A model generated the notes under the pieces. It was not told where the DNA came from, did no database searches, and worked only from the letters and a program-made list of their open reading frames with translations. Below are positions 1 to 7,742 of a stretch of 11,362 bases of DNA, piece after piece. Each line of letters starts with the position of its first letter. Within the stretch, counting starts at the first letter, position 1. This DNA is from Terriglobales bacterium (lineage in GTDB: Bacteria > Acidobacteriota > Terriglobia > Terriglobales > Gp1-AA117), in the NCBI GenBank assembly GCA_030150795.1, contig JASLFF010000107.1:1-11362 (forward strand), in the 5' to 3' direction. A program made the translations under genes and the position numbers.

Positions 1-215
1 CTACCCTTTCCCTCAGCCCAATTTGCCTTGGACAAATCGGACGCTATCGGATCGAGCCGGAATCCCAATTCTGTTCCACCACGTGTGTTGGTGAATTTGA
101 TGTGGACATACTGTCTGTCCACGCAGTCTTTGAAATAAGAAAGGCGCTTCTCAGGCCGTACGCTTACCTCGACGGCGTGGTCTCCCTCAGATAACATCTT
201 TACAAGACTGTTCAT
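1..215 (-). CDS. Small protein of unknown function, 3' end outside window (partial)
   Basis: An open frame starts at ATG 215 and reads 71 codons without a stop to the left edge, so the C-terminus is missing. The protein begins MNSLVKMLSEGDHAVEVSVR and has a conserved-looking core, YVHIKFTNTRGGTELGFRLD (residues 38-57), with alternating beta-strand character and a Gly-Gly turn. There is no signal peptide or membrane segment, so it is probably cytoplasmic. An AGGAG sequence lies upstream, but its 12-13 nt spacing is long; no better in-frame start is seen. It follows the 293-631 gene after 77 bp on the same strand, so the two are probably co-transcribed. I recall proteins of this general look in other bacteria but cannot attach a function. 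Coding status is moderately sure; function unknown. Confidence 0.6.
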   Translation of the reverse strand, partial: MNSLVKMLSEGDHAVEVSVRPEKRLSYFKDCVDRQYVHIKFTNTRGGTELGFRLDPIASDLSKANWAEGKG

Positions 216-292
216 AAAAACAGTATTCTCCTTTCTGCTGTTGTTGCTGCAGCAGTTATTTCATTTAAAAGGGTTTGCAAAAGAGGCGCTTC

Positions 293-631
293 TTAAGTTG
301 CGGCCTGGGCAGCCATGCCTGGTTGCGCTACGCTCTCTTCGGCATCGAAGGATGGGACTGTGAACTCGAGGTCCTCCACGCAGAATCGGGTCCACTCTGG
401 TGTAATGGCATCAAAGATGATGTTCTCATCCAGGAAAATTCCGTCTGTCACTACAAAGTTTTCCTGCAGAAACAGAGGGTCGTCGTCCTTCAAAGTGCGC
501 TCGGCAACCTGTCCCTCCTTGTCACCGTCCTGAATGACCTTACGCAGGTTTTCCAACTTCTCAGTCCATGCGGGGTATTTGCGAAAGTCCTTAACCAAAT
601 ATGCCTTGCAGTACTTGCCCATTGTTGCCAT
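293..631 (-). CDS. Small acidic protein of unknown function (112 aa)
   Basis: I chose ATG 631 (MATMGKYCKAYLVKDFRKYP) because GGAG sits 8 nt upstream; the frame stays open to 679 but lacks a ribosome site there, and ATG 622 is a second option. Visible parts are a basic N-terminus with Cys8 (KYCKAY), a Trp-containing helix (residues 20-33), and an acidic core rich in aromatic residues, LFLQENFVVTDGIFLDENII (residues 53-72), followed by FDAITPEWTRFC with Cys84. The tail after residue 95 is low-complexity and Ala-rich. There is no signal peptide or membrane segment. The core looks like a compact conserved fold with alternating strands. It is separated by 233 bp from the upstream oxidoreductase subunit gene, so it may have its own promoter. 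I do not recognise a named family; the coding call is good because codon use, ribosome site and the neighbouring small gene agree. Confidence 0.75.
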   Translation of the reverse strand: MATMGKYCKAYLVKDFRKYPAWTEKLENLRKVIQDGDKEGQVAERTLKDDDPLFLQENFVVTDGIFLDENIIFDAITPEWTRFCVEDLEFTVPSFDAEESVAQPGMAAQAAT

Positions 632-864
632 TCTCAATTCTCCTATCGTTGGATTGATACACTCATATGAAGCGATCATTCGCCTGCTGCAATAGCATTG
701 TCCCTAACCTAGCGATTGCAGCTCTTCTACGGTTTTTCCCGGTGTGGCTACATCAGGCCGAACAATCCGTCAGAGCTTCCGGATGCCACGGACTTCTGCG
801 ATGGATGCAAGACTCAACAATTGCAGAGAGATGTATGGAAAGTCCACGGCGGTGGAAGCTTCTA

Positions 865-1437
865 TCACTTTGATGTTGTCACTGAACCCTTATTGACAAG
901 CGGCGAGCGCATGAGGAGTTGCTGGAATATGTGGTCTCCGCATCCTTCGAACCGGTCGCATACTTGATTGCCCACATATGCAAGATCGCGAATACCTTCC
1001 TCTCCTGTGTAAAAGGCTTCGGCGACAATCGCCCGCAAGATGGCAAAAAAACGGATACCCGGAAGCAACGCGGGAGTCGCTTGGCGACGACTTGCAATCA
1101 AGTCAAGCATTTCCTGTTGCTGGTCAAGCGTAGCCTCCACAAATGTCTTGCCAGTTCTACTCAGCATCTGGTGGTTCAGCCAACATAGTCCCCCACGAAT
1201 GATCACATCCGCAGCTTCAGTAACAAAAGGCAGCCTGGGGCGCAATGACATCATGAGATCAATGAATTCCAGGGTGGCTTGTTCTCCCGCGCCACCAGAC
1301 CTTTCGTCGGGCGGTATGATCCAGTTGCATAGTGATTGAATTGTCTTGATCTCATGCGCAGTACAGAATGCTGCCGGCTTTTGATTATGTGCGCTATTGG
1401 TTGCTTCTGCGGATGCCTCTTCTACCTTACTGTACAT
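865..1437 (-). CDS. Gluconate 2-dehydrogenase subunit 3-like protein (GMC oxidoreductase partner)
   Basis: This 190-residue protein matches the family of small subunits that accompany membrane-linked FAD-dependent sugar/alcohol dehydrogenases. The N-terminal helix carrying IIPPDERSGGAGEQATLEFI (residues 40-59) is the family's typical IIP...GA..A...FID region, and AFYTGEEGIRDLAYVGN (residues 141-157) corresponds to the C-terminal aromatic/Gly segment. ATG 1437 is chosen because GAGAGG lies 5 nt upstream; the frame is open further to 1581, but that part overlaps the oxidoreductase gene. The start overlaps the end of the GMC gene by 11 bp, implying translational coupling. In the family this subunit helps assembly or export of the large subunit and often carries a Tat signal; none is visible here, so a cytoplasmic complex is possible. 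No cytochrome subunit is seen nearby, so the electron acceptor is unknown. Confidence 0.8.
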   Translation of the reverse strand: MYSKVEEASAEATNSAHNQKPAAFCTAHEIKTIQSLCNWIIPPDERSGGAGEQATLEFIDLMMSLRPRLPFVTEAADVIIRGGLCWLNHQMLSRTGKTFVEATLDQQQEMLDLIASRRQATPALLPGIRFFAILRAIVAEAFYTGEEGIRDLAYVGNQVCDRFEGCGDHIFQQLLMRSPLVNKGSVTTSK

Positions 1438-3124
1438 GGTTGCCTCTCGCATGTTGGATAAGATGCTCCATGGATCGCCACGCCAGCGCCATGATCGTAA
1501 GGGTGGGATTCTTTTCTGGATGGGAGCTAAACACCGAACCGTCAGCGACAAACAGGTTCGAGACATCATGGGCCTGACCATACCGATTCAGAACTGAGGT
1601 CGCCGGGTCGTTACCCATGCACAGAGTACCGAGTTCATGAAATGCCGAACCTGGATCTCCCATTTCCATGGCTGCTGTGGTTTCGCCTGGCAGGATCTCG
1701 CCCCCCAAGACTGATGCTATCTCTGTGAGAGTGTGCCGCATGTGTTCCGCCATGCATAGCTCAGGTTCACCCCACTTCCAATAGAACCGCAAGACCGGGA
1801 TCCCCCAGCGGTCGATCCGGCTGGGATCGATTTCACAGTAGCAATGCTTGTTGGGAATCATTTCGCCTCGTCCGGCCAGGTAGATTAACGAGCCATATCG
1901 TTGGCGCAGCTTTCGCTTGAAATTTATCCCATAGCCGTCAAGTTCGATGGCCTGCCGCTGAAACATGCCCAGTTGAGGCATGGTAGGTCCACCGCCAAAC
2001 TCGATGTGATAGCCTCGTGGAAACTTCAATTGCCGTTGGTGGTCTCTCAACCACCACGGGCAGAACATATGCGAGGCCCCAAGACCATCGTGATTATGCG
2101 CCTCCAGTCCTTCCATATAAGGCAAATGAACCGTTGCTGTCACCTTCACGGTGTCAGTGAGACGCCGGCCCACCAGGTTACTTGAGTTGGCCAGGCCAGT
2201 AGGGAACCTCGATGACTTCGAATTCAAAAGCAGCCGGGCTGATTCACACGCGCTGGCCGCTAGTACGACATTGTGACACGAGATCTCGTGTTCCTGTCCC
2301 GTGAGCTTATCTATGTATGAAACAGCTACGATGTTGGCTTCGTCGTCGACCACTAATTCGCGAGCCATGGCGTTGGTGAGCAATTGAATGCGCCTTTCCC
2401 TTACCAGCGGATGAAGAAGTACCTGGCTTGAAGAAAACGCTGCTCCATGAATACAGCCGCGATCACACTGGCCGCAATAGTGGCAGGCTCCACGCCCATT
2501 CAGGGCCTGTGTCAACACTGCAACTCGGGAAGGAATAGCTTGGATATCAAGATGCTCGCAGGCCTTCTGGATAAGGCGATCCACGCATCTGGGCGCCACT
2601 GGCGGAAGAAACTTCCCGTCCGGCACCGTGACTAAAGATTCCTGGCTGCCCGAAACTCCAATCAAGGACTCAACTTTTGCGTAGTATGGCGTTACGTCAT
2701 CGTACGAAATTGGCCAATCATGGCCGTATCCGTCAATAGAATGACCGCAGAAGTCATAAGCCGCCATTCGTGGTGACAGGCGGCTAAATTGGTTTGTCCG
2801 CCCTCCCACGACCCGAGATCGATACCAACAGAAAGCAGGGCCGCCATCAGAAGACGTGGTGTACGGCTCATCATCACTCCATGCAAACAGTCCGGGTGCT
2901 GCGAGCCCGCCACGAATTCCTGGCAGCGGGAACCCACGGTAGGGAAGGTCATAGGGCCACCGGTGTTGCAGAAAATCAGCGGCAGGACTTAAGTCAAGTC
3001 CCGCTTCCAGCACGATGCAAGTCGCACCATGATCCGCAAGCACCTTGGCAGCCATTCCCCCGCCCGCTCCGGATCCTATGATGGCAACATCCCACACTGT
3101 TCTTGGCTTAATGATTTCCATCAT
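1427..3124 (-). CDS. GMC-family FAD-dependent oxidoreductase (dehydrogenase large subunit)
   Basis: The 565-residue protein has a complete glucose-methanol-choline oxidoreductase layout. The dinucleotide-binding loop IIGSGAGGGMAAK (15-27) is followed by an acidic ribose ligand, Glu40 (VLEAG). A second FAD contact is likely at VVGGRTNQFSR (105-115). The C-terminal signature carries the expected catalytic pair His496 (FHELG) and Asn539 (EKNPT), with VADGSVF (526-532) between them. A cysteine group, C214-x2-C217-x2-C220-x3-C224, lies in the substrate domain; such clusters in this dehydrogenase subgroup may bind iron-sulphur or zinc, which I infer only. The probable substrate is a sugar, polyol or alcohol; it cannot be named. 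Two adjacent ATGs (3124, 3121) are possible; GAGAG upstream fits the second better. No export signal is visible. The gene overlaps the small-subunit gene downstream, supporting a two-protein enzyme. Confidence 0.92.
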   Translation of the reverse strand: MMEIIKPRTVWDVAIIGSGAGGGMAAKVLADHGATCIVLEAGLDLSPAADFLQHRWPYDLPYRGFPLPGIRGGLAAPGLFAWSDDEPYTTSSDGGPAFCWYRSRVVGGRTNQFSRLSPRMAAYDFCGHSIDGYGHDWPISYDDVTPYYAKVESLIGVSGSQESLVTVPDGKFLPPVAPRCVDRLIQKACEHLDIQAIPSRVAVLTQALNGRGACHYCGQCDRGCIHGAAFSSSQVLLHPLVRERRIQLLTNAMARELVVDDEANIVAVSYIDKLTGQEHEISCHNVVLAASACESARLLLNSKSSRFPTGLANSSNLVGRRLTDTVKVTATVHLPYMEGLEAHNHDGLGASHMFCPWWLRDHQRQLKFPRGYHIEFGGGPTMPQLGMFQRQAIELDGYGINFKRKLRQRYGSLIYLAGRGEMIPNKHCYCEIDPSRIDRWGIPVLRFYWKWGEPELCMAEHMRHTLTEIASVLGGEILPGETTAAMEMGDPGSAFHELGTLCMGNDPATSVLNRYGQAHDVSNLFVADGSVFSSHPEKNPTLTIMALAWRSMEHLIQHARGNHVQ

Positions 3125-3212
3125 TGACTCTCAAGTCTTTACGCGCGGAAGCTTTGGCGAATAACTGTCCCGCAAAAATCGGCGTCTCCCATGGCAGATC
3201 CTGAATATGTGT

Positions 3213-5582
3213 TCAAAAACTGTACGTGCGGCTGACTAGGACGAGGTCACCTACAGGCGGGGCCATAACATCCCTGGGCCGTGGAGTAAGTTCACGGCCG
3301 GAAAGGTTAGCGATCCCCGACGACTGATCGTAGACCCTTATCGTCGATGAGCTGGGCCCTTTCACTTTGACTTTTACTTCCACACCCTCCTCAGGCAGAC
3401 GATAGACACGAATCCGTCTACGAGAAGTTGTCGCATCAGCTCTGTTGGTAGAAAGATCAACGGTTCTTCCCGGGAAATCCACTCCGAGCAGCTCTGTTCC
3501 AGGTTCAAACTCAAGCGTAATAGCATTTGCCTGCCGTGGAGAACGCAGCCGAAGACTTAGTGTGCGTATTCCTTCGCGAACATCCGCGGCAAGCAACTCT
3601 ACCGTTGGCGCTGCCAGAGGGAACGGCTTAAGTTCTGTCCAAAACACTTCACTGCCAATGCCAGCTTGATAGCCGGGCAGTTTGCTTTTGTTTGGGTGCG
3701 GGCCCAGGAATAGGCTTGTCCAAGCATCGGATTTTTTGTTGGAAATCCAAAAGGCTCTGCCGTCGTCGACGTTCGCGCCGTAAACGATGGTGTTCGTACG
3801 GGGATGCTCAGGTCCAAAATGGCTCAATCCCGCTCCTATGAATACAAAGCCGAATCCTAGTAATCCGAATGTGGTGATCACGCGTCTCGGGGTGAGGCTT
3901 CCTCCGAGAAGCTGTGCGAGCAGCGGAATAAGCAACAAGCCTACTAATGAAATGATCAAACCAAGAATGACTGCCAGGACTGTCCCTAAGCCTAAAAATA
4001 GATAAATAAGATAAACCAGCGGGCAGAACAGCACGATCGCAGCAGCTACGCCAAGCCAAGCCGCCGCCTTCTTGCCAAATCTCTGCCTTGCCCCCGATGA
4101 AACCTGCCACCAAAAGCCAGCCGTTGCAAAAAGGAGAGGCCAAAGGAAGAGGTAACTCCCGCCTGGCAAAACTGCGGCAAGCACCAAGCCAAGGATGGCG
4201 AACCAAATCAAGCCGGCAGCAGCCATATTCAAAGCTCCCAGCCTGCGACAGGCAATACTTAACAGCCAGATTAAGAATGCAAATCCGAACGCCGCCAAAC
4301 CACTAAAGAGCATGTTATTTGCCGTGGTGTCACCAATCGTGAGCCGTTCATGCAACACTTTATCCAATAGCAACCAACTCCCCACGAGCCCGATCGGCAC
4401 ACTTGCAAAGCACGCAATGGCTACAGCGACTCCCCGCAAAAGCGGCCCAAACCGAATTTCTTTTTGCTTGAGCGCCTTCACAACCACCAGGCCCAGCAGG
4501 AGAGTTGCTGATAGCTGGAATGAAATGGCCCATATGGCGGCATAATGGACCAGATAGACGCCGAACAGATCAAAGAAGACACTGTTGTGATTCTGCAATG
4601 AAATCTCCTTCAGATCCATGTTGCCAAAGTTTCGCGCAAGAGCCAGGGCATATTCTCCAGCCTGCTGCAAGCTCCGCTCATCAAGATTTTCCGCCGTATC
4701 TAAACGCGAATGATAAGATTCCCAGCGTCCGCCAGAAGCAAAATTCAGTCCTGCAATTCCGCTTCTTTTCAACACTGTGAAGTCCGTCGCATTCGGAAGC
4801 TTGCGATAGATACTGGCAAAAAGAGATGAAGCGTTGGGGTGAGGTGCAGTCTTCGCGAACTGTCCGATCAGATAGTTGTCAGGCTGGCTGGCTTCAAACA
4901 TCAGTACCGGTCCGCGGTCGCCCCGATTGTCAAAATTCAAAACCACTCTCACGCTCTTGCTGAGAGGATCTTGCGCCACGAAAGACTCCGCACCCAGCAG
5001 CCCAACTTCCTCGCCATCCGTAAACAACACGACAATGTCATTCTTCGGCGCGGGGCCTGCTTGGAGTGCACGCACTGCCTCCATGATCGCGGCGACGCCC
5101 GCGCCATCGTCCGCTGCTCCTGGGGAACCAGCGACTGAGTCGTAGTGTGCGGCAAGAAGAACTGTTCCAGAGTTTGCGGTGCCATGTAAGCGGCCAACGA
5201 TGTTCTGTACCAGCCCGGCGGTTACGCTTCCATCACTCTTCGAGAGCCCTATGCCGGAATGGATCTCAGTGCCTAGACCAAGATGCGAGAGTTCAGCCAC
5301 TAGATAATCGCGGACTTTCTCGTCTTCAAGAGTGCCGAGCGGGTGTGGTTGCATTGCGATGAACTGCACATAGCGCATTGCTCTTGCCGCGGAGAATACC
5401 TGGGCATTTGCCTCTGCGGGCAGTGCTTGTGGTGGGCGAATCGTCGCAAGGCCTGCTGCCCCCAACGCGAGAAGGCAGATCCACCCGCCCAATGTCCGCA
5501 GAAAGTGCGAGTCGAGGAATCCCCGAACAATCGGAGTCATGGTTTCCGGTTGCAATGACACTGCCTTTGGCGCAGTACGCAT
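3213..5582 (-). CDS. Membrane-anchored M28-family zinc aminopeptidase
   Basis: The 789-residue protein starts at ATG 5582, with GAGGAG 6 nt upstream. One membrane anchor lies near residues 31-49, placing the peptidase domain (about 60-320) outside the cytoplasm. All five expected zinc ligands of M28 are visible: His146 (AAHYDS), Asp158 (GAADDG), Glu192 next to catalytic Glu191 (TDGEEVG), Asp218 (NFDNRG) and His291 (SYHSRLDT). Residues about 336-590 contain roughly eight further hydrophobic segments, followed by a soluble C-terminal domain (about 590-789) rich in beta strands. This architecture resembles the M28 plus multi-spanning membrane proteases known as Fxna/ERMP1 or vacuolar membrane proteases in eukaryotes. 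It probably removes N-terminal amino acids from exported peptides. It lies between the lyase and the oxidoreductase genes, on the same strand with gaps of 133 and 88 bp; a role in a shared pathway is unproven. Confidence 0.93.
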   Translation of the reverse strand: MRTAPKAVSLQPETMTPIVRGFLDSHFLRTLGGWICLLALGAAGLATIRPPQALPAEANAQVFSAARAMRYVQFIAMQPHPLGTLEDEKVRDYLVAELSHLGLGTEIHSGIGLSKSDGSVTAGLVQNIVGRLHGTANSGTVLLAAHYDSVAGSPGAADDGAGVAAIMEAVRALQAGPAPKNDIVVLFTDGEEVGLLGAESFVAQDPLSKSVRVVLNFDNRGDRGPVLMFEASQPDNYLIGQFAKTAPHPNASSLFASIYRKLPNATDFTVLKRSGIAGLNFASGGRWESYHSRLDTAENLDERSLQQAGEYALALARNFGNMDLKEISLQNHNSVFFDLFGVYLVHYAAIWAISFQLSATLLLGLVVVKALKQKEIRFGPLLRGVAVAIACFASVPIGLVGSWLLLDKVLHERLTIGDTTANNMLFSGLAAFGFAFLIWLLSIACRRLGALNMAAAGLIWFAILGLVLAAVLPGGSYLFLWPLLFATAGFWWQVSSGARQRFGKKAAAWLGVAAAIVLFCPLVYLIYLFLGLGTVLAVILGLIISLVGLLLIPLLAQLLGGSLTPRRVITTFGLLGFGFVFIGAGLSHFGPEHPRTNTIVYGANVDDGRAFWISNKKSDAWTSLFLGPHPNKSKLPGYQAGIGSEVFWTELKPFPLAAPTVELLAADVREGIRTLSLRLRSPRQANAITLEFEPGTELLGVDFPGRTVDLSTNRADATTSRRRIRVYRLPEEGVEVKVKVKGPSSSTIRVYDQSSGIANLSGRELTPRPRDVMAPPVGDLVLVSRTYSF

Positions 5583-5715
5583 GACGTGCTCCTCAAATCA
5601 CTTGGTTGGATCTTCCGCCGGTTAGGACCGCAGGTGTGTCTGCTCTCTTGGTGGTATGAAGGTGGAATGGGGTTATTCGTGGCAGTTCGGTAGTAAATTA
5701 GCGTTGCATAGGCAT

Positions 5716-7179
5716 TCACCCAGTACAAAACTTCTGCACTGCGTGCTGAAGTTCCAAGTGGCGCTCCTTCCAGCGGACTGCTAAGGATCTAAGCCAACGC
5801 CTATGCTCGAGCCACCTATCAGACAAGTGTTTCACACATGCCTCCAGAGATTCACAAGCTGGTCCCGCGCCTCTGGAAGCACGTGCAACGCAGGACGCCG
5901 GGTCCATTTCAGAAAGGGACAGGCCAAGTTCCTTCAATTCGTCTTCAGGTAGTTCTTCTAGTGATTTGAAGCCTTTTGAAATTGCCCGCGTAACTGCTCT
6001 CCCTACGGCGTTATGCGAGGCACGAAAACTCATTCCGTTCTCAAGCACCATTCGTGCCGCCACTGATGCGGCGGTTGTAAATCCTTCGGTCGCCCGAAGC
6101 AACATGCGCTCGGGGTTAGGCTTCGCATGAAACAGCACAAGACGCAGCAGAGTGCTCGCTTGGCTGATGTCCTTCAGAGACCTCCACAAGGGCGCCACAG
6201 ACTCTGTCCCTACGGCAATAGAGTTGGTGAATGAGATATTGCGAATCGAACCCAAGGCAGCCGCAAATGCCCCAGCCGCTGATGCCGACCGCCCTTGGAC
6301 ATGTTCCAGAATGAAGGGGTTTCGTTTTTGAGGCATTGCAGAGCTGGATCCAACCATTTCATCCGGCAAAGACAAGAACTGGAATTCTGCGGTTAGCCAC
6401 TGGAGGAGGTCCGTGGCTATACGGCTTAAGGTCGCGCCAAAAATGGCCATGGCTGCCAGCAGCCGGAGAACCAAGTCTCGAGACGCCACTGCATCTACTG
6501 AATTGGGGCTTGTACGAGCGAACCCCAGCAGCCTCGCGGTCCTGCTCGGGTTGATTGGTAATGAGGTGCCGGCCACTGCGCCGGCACCGAGCGGGCAAGT
6601 ATCGATCTCGCTGGCAGCAGCAATCAAACCGTCAACGTCACGGGATATTGCCGAGGCAACGCCAGCGAGATAATGGCCGTAAGTAATCGGTTCCGCCGGC
6701 TGGCCATGCGTGTAGGCCGGCATGATCACGTGGCGGTATCGCTTAGCGCGTCGCAACAGTACAGCCTGCAAGCGTAGCGCTTCATTCATGAACTGGGAAT
6801 ACGGCTCACGCAATCGAAGCTTTAATGAGGTTGCGTTGAGGTCATTGCGCGACCGGCCAGTCTGAAGGATTCCGCCTATGTCGCTGCCTTCCGCCTCTAT
6901 GAAATATCCCTCATACATGAGGAAGAGGCCCCTCAATGCTGGACGGCCTTTAAGATCAGCAAACTCTCTTTGCACCAAACGGCAGATGGCGCGCAAAAGC
7001 GTCCTCGCCACCTCGTGGTCTACGATTTGGCTTTCCGCCAGCATCAACACGTGTGCCATATCAATTTGGCTGATGTGCGGCAAGTCCGTCCTGATCTGCT
7101 CCTCGAGAACGCTCTCGAACAAAACACGTCTCGCTGCACCACTCAACGTCCTTGCAATTCGTCCCGTATGACCAGCCAT
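5716..7179 (-). CDS. Argininosuccinate lyase / fumarase superfamily protein (likely paralogue)
   Basis: The protein (487 residues from ATG 7179) shows the superfamily's three conserved regions: LQTGRSRNDLNAT (105-117), YTHGQPAEPITYGHYL (156-171, with the Thr157-His158 pair) and PLGAGAVAGTS (196-206), then the signature loop GSSSAMPQKRNP (277-288). These match argininosuccinate lyase best, as does FRASHNAVG in the C-terminal domain. The strict signature G-S-x-x-M is altered, because the Gly four residues before Met282 is Ser278. Such enzymes eliminate fumarate from a C-N bonded succinyl substrate. No argG or other arginine gene is adjacent, so this may be a specialised paralogue rather than housekeeping ArgH. 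The start is uncertain: the frame is open to 7326 (TTG), with ATG at 7317 and 7254, but homology begins near MAGHTGRIARTLSG and the extension is not lyase-like. No strong ribosome site precedes 7179. Confidence 0.82.
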   Translation of the reverse strand: MAGHTGRIARTLSGAARRVLFESVLEEQIRTDLPHISQIDMAHVLMLAESQIVDHEVARTLLRAICRLVQREFADLKGRPALRGLFLMYEGYFIEAEGSDIGGILQTGRSRNDLNATSLKLRLREPYSQFMNEALRLQAVLLRRAKRYRHVIMPAYTHGQPAEPITYGHYLAGVASAISRDVDGLIAAASEIDTCPLGAGAVAGTSLPINPSRTARLLGFARTSPNSVDAVASRDLVLRLLAAMAIFGATLSRIATDLLQWLTAEFQFLSLPDEMVGSSSAMPQKRNPFILEHVQGRSASAAGAFAAALGSIRNISFTNSIAVGTESVAPLWRSLKDISQASTLLRLVLFHAKPNPERMLLRATEGFTTAASVAARMVLENGMSFRASHNAVGRAVTRAISKGFKSLEELPEDELKELGLSLSEMDPASCVARASRGAGPACESLEACVKHLSDRWLEHRRWLRSLAVRWKERHLELQHAVQKFCTG

Positions 7180-7487
7180 TGACGTGCCCGCCCGCACAGT
7201 CGTATCCAATGCTGTTGAATGTCCTTCTCGACCGTTAGTTCCATTTTGGATCATTATGATCACGATGGGAGCGACGAATGCACACTTCGCGCAGGCTGCC
7301 GCCACAGTGAGTCCCATTCGCCTCAACTAATAACGCGAATCGATACCACGTCGCGAGGCTGAAAGTACATCAAAGCATTCGCGAACTTACAACTGTCCTT
7401 GTTCGAATAAAGTGGGTAACATCCCTGTACTTGCTGGTCAGGTCTAACACTGCGCTTAGCGGCGCAAATGCGTTGCGAATGATTCCT

Positions 7488-7500
7488 TTCCTTCTAGGAA
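7488..7500. repeat. Perfect short dyad, possible operator
   Basis: TTCCT and AGGAA form 5-bp arms around a 3-nt centre in the gene-free divergent region. The arms are too short for a terminator and no T-tract follows, so a regulator site is possible but unproven. Confidence 0.25.
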
Positions 7501-7694
7501 CAATATAGTTTTCCGGACCTTAGCGAGCCTCATATAAAGCTATTGCCAGCCATGTCTGGAAAATCGCTTCCAGTAATCTTGTCACCGTGGCGGCAGGGAA
7601 AAAATAAGCAGATCGGGACGGGGTTGGAACTTTCAATCCTGGATTTGGTTTGCGGTTATGCTCCAGTTCGCAGAGTCGCAGAAAGTATCCGTTC

Positions 7695-7724
7695 TTTTTT
7701 TACAAATCTTTTTTGATACAAATC
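7695..7724. repeat. Tandem T-tract/ACAAATC repeat upstream of the HTH gene
   Basis: A run of seven T followed by ACAAATC (7695-7708) is repeated as six T, GAT, ACAAATC (7709-7724). The ACAAATC cores are 16 bp apart. The AT-rich block ends 18 bp before the preferred ATG at 7743. It could be promoter DNA, a bent segment or paired binding sites for the encoded DNA-binding protein; the sequence alone cannot decide. Confidence 0.4.
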
Positions 7725-7742
7725 AATGAGCGCAACGAAACA

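Larger units (their letters stand above)
7318..7742. other. Divergent intergenic region, no gene seen
   Basis: About 425 bp separate the minus-strand lyase frame from the plus-strand helix-turn-helix gene. I see no convincing coding frame; a TTG-initiated extension of the helix-turn-helix frame from 7650 encodes an unlikely Phe-rich stretch. The region contains a perfect dyad, TTCCT-TCT-AGGAA (7488-7500), and two T-tract plus ACAAATC units (7695-7724). Promoters for both flanking genes should lie here, but none can be placed with certainty. Confidence 0.5.

Noticed and set aside
228..262. CTG/CAG-rich stretch between the two small genes as a repeat or CRISPR-like unit
   Set aside because: It is a single short low-complexity run with a 10-bp palindrome (TGCTGCAGCA), with no spaced repeats; no CRISPR array was seen anywhere in the window.
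275..670. 131-codon plus-strand frame opposite the small acidic protein gene
   Set aside because: It mirrors the minus-strand gene, whose protein is compact and has a ribosome site; the plus frame has no recognisable features.
7382..7405. CGAAC...GTTCG half-sites resembling a LexA box upstream of the lyase
   Set aside because: The arms are 14 bp apart, whereas the Gram-positive-type box has a 4-bp spacer; 5-bp arms at this distance occur by chance.
7650..7742. TTG-initiated 31-residue N-terminal extension of the helix-turn-helix protein
   Set aside because: It would encode a Phe-rich stretch over the AT-rich repeat, has no ribosome site, and looks like untranslated leader.
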